From Thozetella sp. PMI_491 (taxonomy: Eukaryota; Ascomycota; Sordariomycetes; Chaetosphaeriales; Chaetosphaeriaceae): a DNA stretch of 64,000 bases. Location: the NCBI GenBank assembly GCA_021432635.1, contig MU270016.1, forward strand, positions 1,551,611-1,615,610. Reading direction: 5' to 3'. The first letter of the stretch is position 1. Every line of letters begins with the position of its first letter. Position numbers and translations under genes: made by a program. Positions 35,723-46,282 of this stretch are shown here, piece after piece. The notes under the pieces were generated by a model. It searched no databases. It was not told where the DNA came from and was given only the letters and a program-made list of their open reading frames with translations.

Positions 35723-36257
35723 GCCCCCGAAAAGGTCGGGTAACATATCGGCGAACAATAGTGATGCCCGCAATTGCATCATGTATCCGAAAAGTCAGAC
35801 GTGTTTGATAATAAACATCTTGGGCAGTCTAGAAATAGAGGTGTTTCCGTCGACTACATACTTAGTCTCAAACACGAGGCGGGTAACTGGATATCTAGAT
35901 ACTTGGCTCTTCTCGACTTTTGTTGGAAAATTCAATGCAGGCCAGCTTCATCCTTTGGAGCGCTCTCGGATTCTTAAATAATGCCTAATGGAGAGCGGGA
36001 TGTGCTTATAGCCAAAATTGCCTTGCATTTAGGGCGGGCAAAGGAGGCCATCACAACGCATATGGGTAATGTATCGGCAATACCTCATGTTTCGTACACG
36101 TACGGTTATGAGGCTTCTTGCTTGTTCCTAGTTCTTGAAATAGAGCCCATGGCTGCATATTTATCCAAGTATTTCAAGCCTTATACCTCAAGGCCATTCT
36201 TTTCTGGAACACACTTCGGTCTCGTCTTAGTTGATGTTACTAACTTGATCCATCATC
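35723..36257. other. Intergenic stretch
   Basis: Promoter side of the VAO-type oxidase gene; no separate gene is supported. A 104-residue frame at 35981-36295 runs over the start of that gene and is probably chance. Confidence 0.45.
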
Positions 36258-38265
36258 ATGGCCACCACACCGCCACCGACCTATACTTATCCTGAGTACC
36301 AAGCGGCACACGAAGAAACCTTCTCCAATCCAGTGACTTCGAACATTCCATCTGTGCTGCCGCCAGGGGTTTCAGAGGAGGATTTCGCTCATGCACTACA
36401 AGAGCTCGCCGATGCAGCTGGGGGCAACGCGGTGTTTGCTGGACAAAGTCTAAAGGATTACGTTGATCCTTACGAGATTCCGGAAGCTGTTCGTCAAAAG
36501 AAGATCCCTTGCGCTGCCGTCTGGTAAGATATAGATACGATGCTGTGTAGTATTGGAGAGGGGTACTAATATTCTGTTTATACGACTAGTCCATCGTCCG
36601 TCCAAGAAATCCAATCCATTCTCAAGGTTGCAAATAAATACAAAATACCTATCTGGACCTTTTCCCGTGGCAAGAACTTAGGGTACGTGTATTGCCTGAA
36701 GTTGGGGAAAGACAGTAGGCTTACATAGTTCAGATACGGCGGGCCGGCACCCGTGCTACCCGGATCTCTCGCTCTGGATCTTCATCGTATGAACAGAATC
36801 ATCGATGTCAACGAGAAACTTTCCTACGCCGTGGTAGAACCGGGCGTCACATTCGGAGACCTCTACGCATATTGCAGGGCGAACAAGCTGAAGCTCTGGC
36901 CAAGCACTCCATCCCTTGGCTGGGGTAGTGTCATTGGTAACGTATGCTACAACATTTGAAAATCCAAAGTAACGCTGACATGAAGTAGACTTTAGATAGA
37001 GGCATGGGATTCACGCCTACGGGAGTCCATCATGAGCATATGGCTGGCCTAGAAGTGGTCAGGGCTGATGGTGACATTGTCCGGACGGGCCAGTTTGCCA
37101 TGTCAAACTCGCCGTCGGCACATCTTACTCGACTTAGCTTCGGTCCAACTATTGACGGAATTTTCTTGCAGAGCAACTTGGGTATCGTGACCAAGATGGG
37201 CATCTATCTAACGCCGCAGCCGCAGGCGTACATGGCTGTTACTTTTGACGTGCCCAACTTTGACGACATCGCGGCTCTCGTTGACATGTTCGGCGCTCTG
37301 CGTCGAAATGGCACCATACCGACCTCGGTCTTCATCGGAAATATCGTGGGGCAAACAACAGTTATCCACAAGCATGCGGACTGGTGGGATCAGCCAGAGC
37401 CGATACCCAATTGGCGGCTGAGAGAGATTCAAGCGGAGCTCGGCATTGGGTACTGGGTTGCTAAGTTTGGGCTCTACGGTGCCAAGGGTATTCTCCAGGC
37501 CCAGTTCGATGAAGTAAAGAGAGTGCTAGAGCAGGAGATACCAAGTGGCCGCCTCCGAAACTCTCTATTCGAAGGAGAGGACGGGAAGCTGCTCGAGGCT
37601 TCAGCCGTCTCAGGTCCTCATGGTGGAGTATATGTTGGTTTGCCTGGCATGATAAATCTACAATTTGTCGATTACCTAACCCCAAAAGACGGTTCCGGAA
37701 TCGGCGGCCATGGCGCCTACTCACCTATCCTCCCTCTAGACGGCAATACAGTGCTCGATTGGGCCAAGGAGGCCCGGAAGATTTACGAATCACATGGCTT
37801 CGATCTGATCTCGGACTTCTTCATCGACCAACGTCACTCTGTCTCTGTCTGCATGCTGTTCTTCGACAAAACCAACCCAAAGCAGCGGGCCGCTAGTGAC
37901 AAGCTCCTACATGCCTTGTTTGAAGAGGGCGCACGTCGAGGGTTTAGCAAGTATAGATCCCACGTCGCGTATATGGGTATGTCCGCTATTACTGGTGCAA
38001 TTTTGTACGATAGGTCTAATCCAACTAGATATGGCCGCTGGCATGTTCGATTTCAACAATCATGCTTATCGCCGATTTGTCGAAGCTTTGAAAGTGAGTC
38101 AATCCTTCCTCATGTAGCAAGTGCAATGAGATAGAAGCTGACAAAGATGTGACATAGGACTCGCTGGACCCCAATGGAATTCTTTCCCCGGGAAAGATGG
38201 GAATTTGGCCGCGCAGATTCAGGGACCAAAGCTCGAGAACCACCCTAGATATCTTGTCAACCTAA
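36258..38265 (+). CDS. Vanillyl-alcohol-oxidase-like flavoprotein
   Basis: Six exons (36258-36523, 36590-36682, 36734-36941, 36989-37976, 38014-38093, 38158-38265) close in frame to 580 residues. PCMH-type FAD-binding features are IPIWTFSRGKNLGYGGPAPV and YAVVEPGVTFGDLYAY, then TLDRGMGFTPTGVHHEHMAG, all strongly VAO/eugenol-oxidase-like. The C-terminus DSLDPNGILSPGKMGIWP is also a family signature. Related enzymes oxidise para-substituted phenols through quinone methides. A tyrosine-derived phenol would be an acceptable substrate type, which makes a role in modifying the Tyr-rich RiPP product conceivable, but that is speculation. Confidence 0.9.
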
Positions 38266-39096
38266 AGTGACTCTCCGGGCTGGATAAAACAAGCCAGTGC
38301 TTAGACGGCAGGCGAAACCTCTCACATTATCGAAGATATCGCGCGTTCCTACACTGATTGTGTTGTACCATTGTGGAAAATAAACCCGAGAAAATGAATG
38401 TATTTTCGGCCATTTAAGACGATAAGTAAAGAAATATTTACATTTGCCTCGTTGATGAGCGGCATAAGTTCCTTTTTTCATGGGCGAAAGGCTACGGGCA
38501 CTTGTCTGTGTCTTACACAGACTCAACCGAGACGGAATCACCATGAATGGAAATATATACGTGGTAGAGCTAACGAGGTCTATCTGATAGGGATTAATAT
38601 GTGGGTGTGGTAACACTGGTAGAACTGATGCGTGGTATTTGCCCCCTTTCGTCTGGTCCGGCGCGCAGATTTCACTTCCGAAATATTCCAAATAATCTTT
38701 AAATGAAACCGTCACCCGCCGATAAATGAAGTTCGTGTGTAATTCTTTGCTTCATGGAGCGGAATCTGGGGCAAATTAGACACTAGGGTGCGAGCTGTTC
38801 GGGGAAAAGAGCCTAGATAGTTAGATCATCACTCAAACCTGCAGGTTTGGCTTTATCCTACTCGTTTACCACAATCGGACAATTAACGCACAATTATCCA
38901 GCGGGGCTCGGTCAGATATCCACATAGCGATCTTACTGTTGTACAAGCCTCGGCCGATATCATCGAGTATTGTTGACATATTTTGATTGTCCCAGTTACC
39001 CAGTATTCTCAACGACGTGAACTGCGCCTGCCTGTCTCGAGTCATCCATCCGCAGACTAGCCTTTCTCTTGTTTGCAGACTCAAAAATAACCAAAA
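38266..39096. other. Intergenic stretch
   Basis: No coding region supported. A 152-residue antisense frame at 38257-38715 has no domain and is probably chance. The right end is the promoter of the second MFS gene. Confidence 0.45.
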
Positions 39097-41151
39097 ATGA
39101 ATTCACCTAAGCCTCATGAAAGGGCGCCTACAGGCGTGAAACTCATACATAGGTATTCTAGCCTACCTTTGCCAGAACGCAAGTGAGTACTAATTTCCCT
39201 TGCTAGTCATGCCCACGAAGAGGGTGTTCCAGGCACGATTAATCTCGTTGCAATTGGTAAGTGAGATTTACAAATCTGGCCTAGAATGATAAGCAGCTGA
39301 TCCGGCACTTTTATGTAGAAGGAGACGATACTGCGTATGGACAGGCACTCTTTCCTGTTCCTGCACAGGATCTAAACGATCCTCTACAGGTAGGCATATA
39401 GACCAATCCTTACCCACAGTGGCGTAAGCAGCTCACGCCTAGTGAAAAGTGGCCCAAGTTGAAAAAGATCTTGATCATGGTCGTCATATGTATCTACTCT
39501 TTCCTCGGCAACTCTGCATTGACTGGAATCGCACCTTACGTCACGCTGTTCGCGACAATATTCGACACCACACCTACTGAGGCGTCAAACCTCATTACAT
39601 ATCCAAATCTCGCCTATGGCTTTGGTGCGCCATTCCTTATGCCTTCATATCCTTGGTATCTCGGATACTGATACAAAGAGCTAGGATCACTACTCCTAAT
39701 TCCGCTATATCTGAAGTTTGGTAGACGACCTGTGATGTTGGGCACAATTCTCGTCGTAGGTCCGCCGTGCTCACAAAGACAACGGGCCAAGTGCTAATGT
39801 GTAGTAGTTTATTGCTGGGTTAATTGGTTGTTCTCGAGCCGATACTTTCGGCACACTCATGGTAGCTCGGTGTTTTGCGTCACTTGCCTCAGGTATCTGC
39901 GAAGCCATGCCCGTCCAACTTGTTAATGATGTCTTTTTCATCCACGAACGAGGAACGAAGATTGCGTTTTATACAGGTTGAGTATCCTTCCAGACTCGTA
40001 ATCAGTTTGACATTTTCTTACAAGCCGCAGCTGCTCTCTGCCTATCTACTCTCAGCCCCCTTTGCGCTGGATACATGCTGGAGGCCGGCTATTCCTGGCG
40101 CCTCTTCTTTTACGTTCACATAGCCTTCGCTGGTTTGCTCTTCATTCTCGCATTTCTATTCGCCGAGGAAACTTCGTATGATAGAGAGGCCGTACGAGCA
40201 CAAGAGGCTACGACATGCATAGCGCCGGCCATCAACCAAACTAGTCCCAATGTGCACGATGAGAAGACGATAATCGGAAAAGACATGGCTACGCCCGCAA
40301 ATATTCAACCACGCCGGCAATTCTTTCAGAGGCTTTCGCCAGCTGGGAGAATAGACCATGATTTCCCGTTTTTCTTGACAATTGTTCGATCCTTCTCCTA
40401 CTTTCTCGTCCCACAAGCTTTGTGGGTAATTACAACATACGGGATTATTATTGGCCTTGGTACTTTCGCTATCAGTCTAACGTTCCCGACTAGGATTATG
40501 CAGCCGCCGTACAACTGGGACGTTGTAAGTCGGATTCATGCACCTTACAAGCAAATCCTTGTCTTCTAATTCCAAAAAAAACAGTCTCAATCCGGCCTAC
40601 TTTCGGTCGCATCAACGTTGGGATTTCTCTTTGCCTTGCCGCTATCCTCGTCCTCCGACCGAGTCGCAGCCTACCTGACACGTAGAAACGGCGGTGTACG
40701 CGAAGCAGAAATGCGACTCGGCGTGTTGCTTGTTCCCATGATCCTCGGTCCGGCTGGGCTAATCTGCTATGGCTTTACCGCGCAGTACGGCCTGCATTGG
40801 ACTGGCTACTTTTTTGGCTGCGGCATGCTCGCCTGGAGCGGCTTCTTTTACTTTTCTTATACCATCGTCTATGCTGTTGACTCCTACTTTGCCAACACCT
40901 CAGAAATGTTGATTGCCATAAACATCGGAAAACAGGCAATTAGCTTCGGGTTTGGCTTTGCTGTTTTAACCTGGGTTGTTGACTATGGCTATGTTAACGT
41001 GATCTCCGGCATATTTACTGGTGTTCTCGTTCTTAACAACCTGATGCTTGTTGTTTTCATGATGTGGGGCAAGGATATTCGCAGAGGCATGTCTAAGACA
41101 TGGCTTGCTCGCTTCCATCGGCAGAGTATTAGGGAAGTGATGACACACTAG
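39097..41151 (+). CDS. MFS transporter (DHA1-type, 12-spanner)
   Basis: Eight exons can be joined: 39097-39152, 39207-39256, 39319-39389, 39420-39624, 39685-39755, 39808-39976, 40031-40524 and 40585-41151. They total 560 residues and close in frame. The third intron is only 30 bases with the acceptor used here; an alternative acceptor at 39431 keeps frame. The N-terminal half reads LNDPLQW...PKLKKILIM, then LITYPNLAYGFGSLLLIPLYL and KFGRRPVML, the classic motif A loop. FIAGLIGCSRADTFGTLMVAR and GICEAMPVQLVNDVFF follow. A long central loop at 40180-40340 separates the two halves. A stop-like TGA within 39625-39684 lies in an intron with a CTGAT branch site, so the gene is intact. Probable exporter. 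Confidence 0.85.
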
Positions 41152-41516
41152 GAACTCCTAAATACAGTAAAGCTCAGGTTCAGTGTTATCTTTCACAACC
41201 TGTCAGTATTTCTTCAGGTGGAACGAGGCGGGCCGGGATAGGTTGTTGCTTCTATCTTAGGTACTAAAGGATGGACTTTCTGGAGTAGGTCCCAACTAAG
41301 ACATTGAAGATGGCTAGCCCCAAAATGAAACAGTGCAGTGGAGCATTCATACGTCATTCCTGCGAAGTAGTAACACTTACCATCTTTGGATGTTGGAGGC
41401 TCGTATTCTTCAGCCGCAGCGCCTGACTTGACATGCTACAGGGCGCGGACTTAAAAATATGTCTCCGATTTCCGAGAGAGAGAAGAACTACCCAATTTTC
41501 AACCAAAACTACGGCC
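41152..41516. other. Intergenic stretch
   Basis: 3' flank of the MFS gene and promoter side of the repeat protein. Nothing else seen. Confidence 0.5.
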
Positions 41517-43211
41517 ATGGCCCAAGTAACGCCGTCGAAGCGGTGCCCGGAGCGCTCGGAAACCCTAACTGAGCAGCACTGGTATCATCTCCCGTCTGCC
41601 AAGAACCTGAATATCTGCTCCCGATGCTACTACGACCACCTCAAGCCCACACAATTCGCTGACGGATTCGAGCTAGAGTATGACCAATCCGGTACCGGCC
41701 GGGTTTGCGACTTCAGCACGCCTCGAATGTTTGCTGTCCTGCGACAAGCTCTTGAGCAGAACAGCTTTCATGTCCTCGAGGACTACATTAGATTTCGCAG
41801 CCAGATCCCGCGCTGCAAAGGGGCCGGCGTGCAAACGTCTGCCGAGGATGGCGTCGACTGGGTTGAGCTCACGGACCCCAGCCTGGCTGGCCAGTTCGCG
41901 GCATGCAAGGCCTGTTACGAGGACTACGTTGTCTCGGCTGGCTTCGGCCCTTTTTTTGCGCGCAACTCGACCCGCCAGCCCTCAGGGACGATCTGGATAT
42001 GCGACTTCGGCTGGTCCTTCATCCAGAGGCTTGCTAAACTCTATTCGGATTGGAGCCAGTTTTTGCCCCACGCCTTGCACCGCGCGAAGTTACCTAAATG
42101 CGCTTCAGCAGCTGATGTTGACGGCAGCTCTTTGTCGTGGTGGAAGCTGCGCGCACCAGACTTAGGATCACTGTGGTTGTGCGAGTGCTGCTTTTATGAC
42201 ACGGCGTCCATGACTTGCATGGATCCGCATGTCTACCAGCTGTCTCCCCAACCACCCGACAGCACGCGTCAGTGCTTCTCACAGACTAGCATTCCGCTGC
42301 GTGTGGCGTGGGATGCGGCGCTGCAAAAGCAGGATTTCAACATATTCTACACGGCTGCCCAAACCTTCGTGCGAAGTCCTCCTTGCAACAAGGATGGGAT
42401 TCAAAATGGTGTTTGGTATTCACTGAATCCACCGTGTGAAGAATTCGATGTCTGCGCCGCGTGCTACGCTGGGATCGTGGAAGCAAGCGGTGCAGGCCAC
42501 TTGATGGCTCCAAAATGGACACAACCGGGGCAAGCGAGGGCCTGTGACTTCAATCCTGCCCAGCCTCGAATGCGCAGCTACTTTGTCAAGTTGGATTTTG
42601 CCATAGAGCGGGACGATCCGAGCATTTTTACAAACTTCGTCCGGAGCATATCTGGTGTTCCACTCTGTCCAGGAGGCGCCTTGGTATCGGACAGGCGCTG
42701 GTATCGGCACGACATGTTTTCCTGCTGTCCCTCCTGCTGGGTCGAAGTTGTGGAGGGCACACGCCTGGAATCGTGCTTCTTCTCCAAGAACGAGAGCTAC
42801 CAAGCACCTCTGAGATGTGATTTCTACTCTGCTCGCGTGCGTGGTCTCTGGCGTTCAGCCTGCGAGAAGAACGACCTAGCCGGCTTCACTAATTTTATGC
42901 AGAGACGCCTCGAGGTCTGGAAGCAGACCTACCCACAGATCCAGCAGCACCTAGCGCAGATGCGCATGAACATGCAGACGCAGCAGACACTATTCATGAG
43001 CTCCCTCCTGAACACTGGCGGGAACAACATTGCCGCGGCGGCTGGGGTGCATGGGAACTATGGGAACAACCAGATTGGCTATGGTTACGAGACATATGCC
43101 GGTGCCCAAGGTGCTATGCAGTTTAATCAGGCCCTAGGCATGAATGGCACGAATGGGAGCCTCGCTATGAATGTGACGCAGCTGGAGCTACTATGGAAGA
43201 GTGTGGAATGA
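41517..43211 (+). CDS. Uncharacterised protein made of five Cys-rich modules
   Basis: The frame gives 564 residues from the ATG at 41517 (gccATGGCC), preferred over an upstream ATG at 41433. I recognise no named domain. By eye it is five tandem, divergent modules of about 90-100 residues (roughly 10-100, 101-195, 196-290, 291-384, 385-470). Each has the order W-(Y/V/W)-x-L, C-x2-C-(Y/F/W), CDF (CFS in module 3) and an alpha-helical F-x-x-(F/Y) stretch; modules 1-4 end in P-x-C. Examples are NICSRCYYD...VCDFSTPR, DVCAACYAG...ACDFNPAQPR and SCCPSCWVE...RCDFYSAR. Paired cysteines suggest a metal-binding or disulfide unit. No signal peptide is visible. The tail from about 470 is Gln/Met- then Asn/Gly/Ala-rich. 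Intronless. Confidence 0.8.
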   Translation: MAQVTPSKRCPERSETLTEQHWYHLPSAKNLNICSRCYYDHLKPTQFADGFELEYDQSGTGRVCDFSTPRMFAVLRQALEQNSFHVLEDYIRFRSQIPRCKGAGVQTSAEDGVDWVELTDPSLAGQFAACKACYEDYVVSAGFGPFFARNSTRQPSGTIWICDFGWSFIQRLAKLYSDWSQFLPHALHRAKLPKCASAADVDGSSLSWWKLRAPDLGSLWLCECCFYDTASMTCMDPHVYQLSPQPPDSTRQCFSQTSIPLRVAWDAALQKQDFNIFYTAAQTFVRSPPCNKDGIQNGVWYSLNPPCEEFDVCAACYAGIVEASGAGHLMAPKWTQPGQARACDFNPAQPRMRSYFVKLDFAIERDDPSIFTNFVRSISGVPLCPGGALVSDRRWYRHDMFSCCPSCWVEVVEGTRLESCFFSKNESYQAPLRCDFYSARVRGLWRSACEKNDLAGFTNFMQRRLEVWKQTYPQIQQHLAQMRMNMQTQQTLFMSSLLNTGGNNIAAAAGVHGNYGNNQIGYGYETYAGAQGAMQFNQALGMNGTNGSLAMNVTQLELLWKSVE

Positions 43212-45051
43212 AAGGAAGTACCTGGCACTTGCAAGGACAAGATCCTTAGAGAACATAAATTTGACAAACTTTCGTTCCTGACTTCAGAACGAGGTGGAGA
43301 ATGCTACGAGAAAAGGAATCACAGAAATCAATTCCGCCGCTGTCTAGGCTTCTTTCTTCGCAGTGCGGGCTCTTAATTTAAGAAGGTGAGAAAGCCCTCA
43401 ATAGGTATTAGAACTCGACGAAGCTCGTATAGCGCCTTGGCAGCAACAGTGAGGACTATTCTCTTTCTTGATTTGGTATTTGGTGCCTACCTAGCCTGCT
43501 TTAGCTCTCGGGATCTCCCGCGATACTGTCACAATTGCAGCATAATAACGAAAGTAGACAGGGAAGCCCCGCGAAAATTTACTGGTACTTTGTAGAAAGG
43601 GAAGGGATATGGATATCCACTTTCTTGCAGTAGGATCAACAGGGGGCTGTACGAGTTTTCCAAATTATACAGCACCAAAAACTAGCGCGGCAGTTCTCGT
43701 GTAAGGCACCACACCTGGAAGTGTCAGTGAGGCCGGAACTAAAATGACGTTATCTTCATGTGTATAAGTTGTACGCGTTCAGCTCGGAAGGACTTGGCAC
43801 TTTTTGCCTTGGTTATAATGCTTGACATATTACTGATCGCGTGATCTTGGGAGTCTGGTCCTTTCGACGGGCCAGTGGAGTCTAGCACCAGATAAGGAAT
43901 CTTCACCTGCTATTTGGGGTTATATTGACTGAAATGCTTACGCACCACACTTCGTTTAGTCACTATGCTACGGTTACCCGCTTTGAGACAAGTATTTATG
44001 GGGAAGACCGCTGCTTTATACGGAAAACTATCCGCTTTCGTAAATATTCCTGCAGATAACGAGACTTGTTGTTTCGGTCATTGTCGGGGACACTGCGGCA
44101 ATTTGCATGGCAAACTAGCTAACCAGGTTTAACCCTTGTCGAAAGCCTTCACCGTCCAATAACTCGTACTCAGAGCCCAATAAACTTTAGATTACTCTGG
44201 TTATGTTTACTCCATGACTCAACATATTGATCAATGATAGTGTAGGCATTAGATGTGCCGCACGCTGGCAAGACCAGAGTATAGAACGAGCTCCGGGGGT
44301 AAAGGATTATTATAGTTGCAATTGTCTGTTCAATGTAATAAATTGTGGGTGTATGCATTTATTATGAGGTAATTAGGCCAAGCTTGCTAAAAGTTCCTTG
44401 CAGGTGACGTCTATGACCAAGGTGTCCCACCTCCTAAGACGTACGTGAGTTTGTGTACATAAGGCCTTGCCGTCACCTTGCCCCCTACCAGCCTGGATAT
44501 CTTGGCCAAGACCAGGAGGCAAACTCGGCCCATAGCTCTCTCGTGGTCCACGTGCCGATAGCTGGAAGTAGTTAGTGATCTGGGGACAGCATTGACAGTT
44601 GGTGGTTGTCCGGCTGAGTCACGATACAAAGGATTATACATGCATAAGCGACAACTTAATACCTCGAGACCTTCCTAAAGAAGAATGGTGAGATAGGGGG
44701 AAAGTTGAAGGCCTCCCTCTCCTTTTTGGAGAACGATTACGCGTTTGGGTTGCATACTCTGGGCGAGAACATGAAAGTGAAGCGATTGCCTTTACCTAAG
44801 ATAGACACACTGAAAAACAGAGATCTCTAAGTTCGCTAACGATAAAAAGACTTTGGATACTCGACTGCGAGAAAAGATTTGAGTTTTTATAGTATCTAAC
44901 CGCTGTAGGCTTTAGGGGCAAATTGTGACGTGCGATACAACTTGGTGACGTGCACTGTGCTTATTGGAGCTAGCCTAAGGTAGATATCTTGATGTTACCA
45001 TGTTGGAAGTACTGTACTAGAGCTCCTAGCGCTGTTCCTGTGACAAAGGAT
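43212..45051. other. Gene-free stretch downstream of the RiPP precursor
   Basis: No coding region supported over 1.8 kb. It contains the 16-base sequence acgtacgtgagtttgt at 44439-44454, which recurs just upstream of the carboxylesterase ATG at 49972-49987. The right end is the 3' untranslated region of the precursor gene. Confidence 0.45.
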
Positions 45052-45652
45052 TTAGTGCTTTCCCTCCTTGACATACTCGATCTCAGCGCGCTTCCCCTCC
45101 TTGATATAGTCGATTCCGGCACGCTTGCCCTCCTTAATATACTCAATCCCAGCACGCTTACCCTCCTTAATATAATCAATACCAGCGCGCTTGCCCTCCT
45201 TGATATAATCGACCCCGGCACGCTTTCCCTCCTTGATGTATTCGATTTCCTCGCGCTTCCCCTCCTTGATATAGTCGATTCCGGCACGCTTGCCCTCCTT
45301 GATATAGTCAATGCCAGCACGCTTACCCTCCTTGATATAATCAATACCAGCGCGCTTGCCCTCCTTGATATAGTCGACCCCGGCACGCTTTCCCTCCTTG
45401 ATGTATTCGATTTCCTCGCGCTTCCCCTCCTTGATATAGTCGATTCCGGCACGCTTGCCCTCCTTGATATAATCAATTCCAGCGCGCTTGCCCTCCTTGA
45501 TATATTCAATCTCCTCGCGAGCCTGAACGGCTGCTAGTGTCTCATTAGATATCAACTCGGAGATTGTGTAGGTTTCCTCTCCTACCGGTGGGAGCGGCGG
45601 CTACGAGGGGCACAACGGCCACGGCGAGGGCAAAAATAGTATCGAAACGCAT
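45052..45652 (-). CDS. Repeat-type RiPP precursor (dikaritin/UstA-like, Kex2-processed)
   Basis: Exon 1 (45586-45652) encodes a secretion signal, MRFDTIFALAVAVVPLVAAA. The model uses a 52-base intron at 45534-45585 (GTAGGA...CACTAG, branch CTAAT) and exon 2 at 45052-45533, giving 182 residues. Exon 2 encodes 14 perfect-length units of 11 residues. Eight are AGIDYIKEGKR. Three are EEIEYIKEGKR in all, two have AGVD and one AGIE; the last unit is AEIEYVKEGKH. Thirteen units end in KR, a Kex2 (kexin) site. This architecture, secreted with KR-separated Tyr-containing cores and next to a UstYa gene, defines dikaritin-type precursors. By analogy the Tyr is the cross-linking residue and the following Ile its likely partner. 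Alternative: exon 2's frame stays open into the proposed intron, so a one-base frameshift instead of splicing is possible. Confidence 0.85.
45055..45516 (-). repeat. Tandem array, 14 x 33 bp coding repeats
   Basis: Fourteen consecutive 33-base units occupy exactly 462 bases in phase with the reading frame. Units differ mainly at synonymous sites and in the first four codons (AGID, AGVD, AGIE, EEIE, AEIE). There is higher-order structure: the order EEIE-AGVD-AGID-AGI(D/E)-AGID occurs twice, and the sequence atgtattcgatttcctcgcg recurs at 45236 and 45401, exactly 165 bases (five units) apart. This points to a segmental duplication within the array. Confidence 0.95.
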
Positions 45653-46282
45653 TTTGGTGAACCGGGTCAACGTAGATAGTATATGGCTGAAAATTTGATC
45701 TCGGGGTGTTTTAGACTCAGCAACAAGATGAGATGCTGGCAACAAGCGTACCGAGGGGCTGTCTCGATTTATAGGCAGGAACGCAGCCCGTGAGGCAAAG
45801 TGCTTATACATGCAGGACCGAGAAAAGGAAGGTTCTCGGTGGCGAAATTCTCTACCTTCTAAACTCGGCAGTAGTTTCGGAAGGTGGACCCATGGAAGCG
45901 CACATCTTCCTTCATTGATGTACTCTGAGGCATGGTACGATAACGCTGAAGCGGAGAAGTTTGATCGAATTGGTGCTACAGCCGAGGCCCATTCCGCTGT
46001 TTTCGGATATGTTGCCCTTATAAGTGCCCTTCTTTTCCCGGATATAGTCTCTTTGCAGTTACTCAGTGGAACTTTCTTATGGTGGGGAATCAACCGCCAA
46101 GCAAGCTTCTGCGTTACTCAAGGATCCTCTACCTAGACATTGTACCACCTCCTGCATATAGTACTTGCCTAAGACGGGCAAGGGCACTTGGGTTGAGTCA
46201 TGCATATATACATGCATTCTACGTCCTTCTTCCTGCTCTGGGGGCGTCCCCGTGTGCTTCCATAATCCTGAATCTGCTAGAG
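45653..46282. promoter_or_regulatory. Divergent promoter region of the precursor and UstYa genes
   Basis: The 630 bases separate two oppositely transcribed genes and should drive both, a common arrangement for co-regulated cluster genes. Open frames on both strands here (45810-46136 +, and the upstream part of the minus frame) have no domain and are probably chance. I could not identify a specific regulator site with confidence. Confidence 0.5.

Noticed and set aside
39660-39684. TGA ending the first large frame of the second MFS gene, suggesting a pseudogene
   Set aside because: It lies inside a 60-base intron (39625-39684) with GTGCGC donor, CTGAT branch and CTAG acceptor; splicing restores YGFGSLLL and the whole gene closes in frame.
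44970-45509. Minus-strand SRRAS-type repeat frame in the same array
   Set aside because: Out-of-frame reading of the 33-bp units. The frame with KR sites explains conservation better because unit differences there are mainly synonymous or in the variable positions.
44989-45537. Plus-strand 182-residue Leu/Asp/Ser repeat frame opposite the RiPP precursor
   Set aside because: It is the antisense shadow of the 33-bp array; it lacks a signal or a known domain, and the minus strand has the signal peptide and Kex2 sites.
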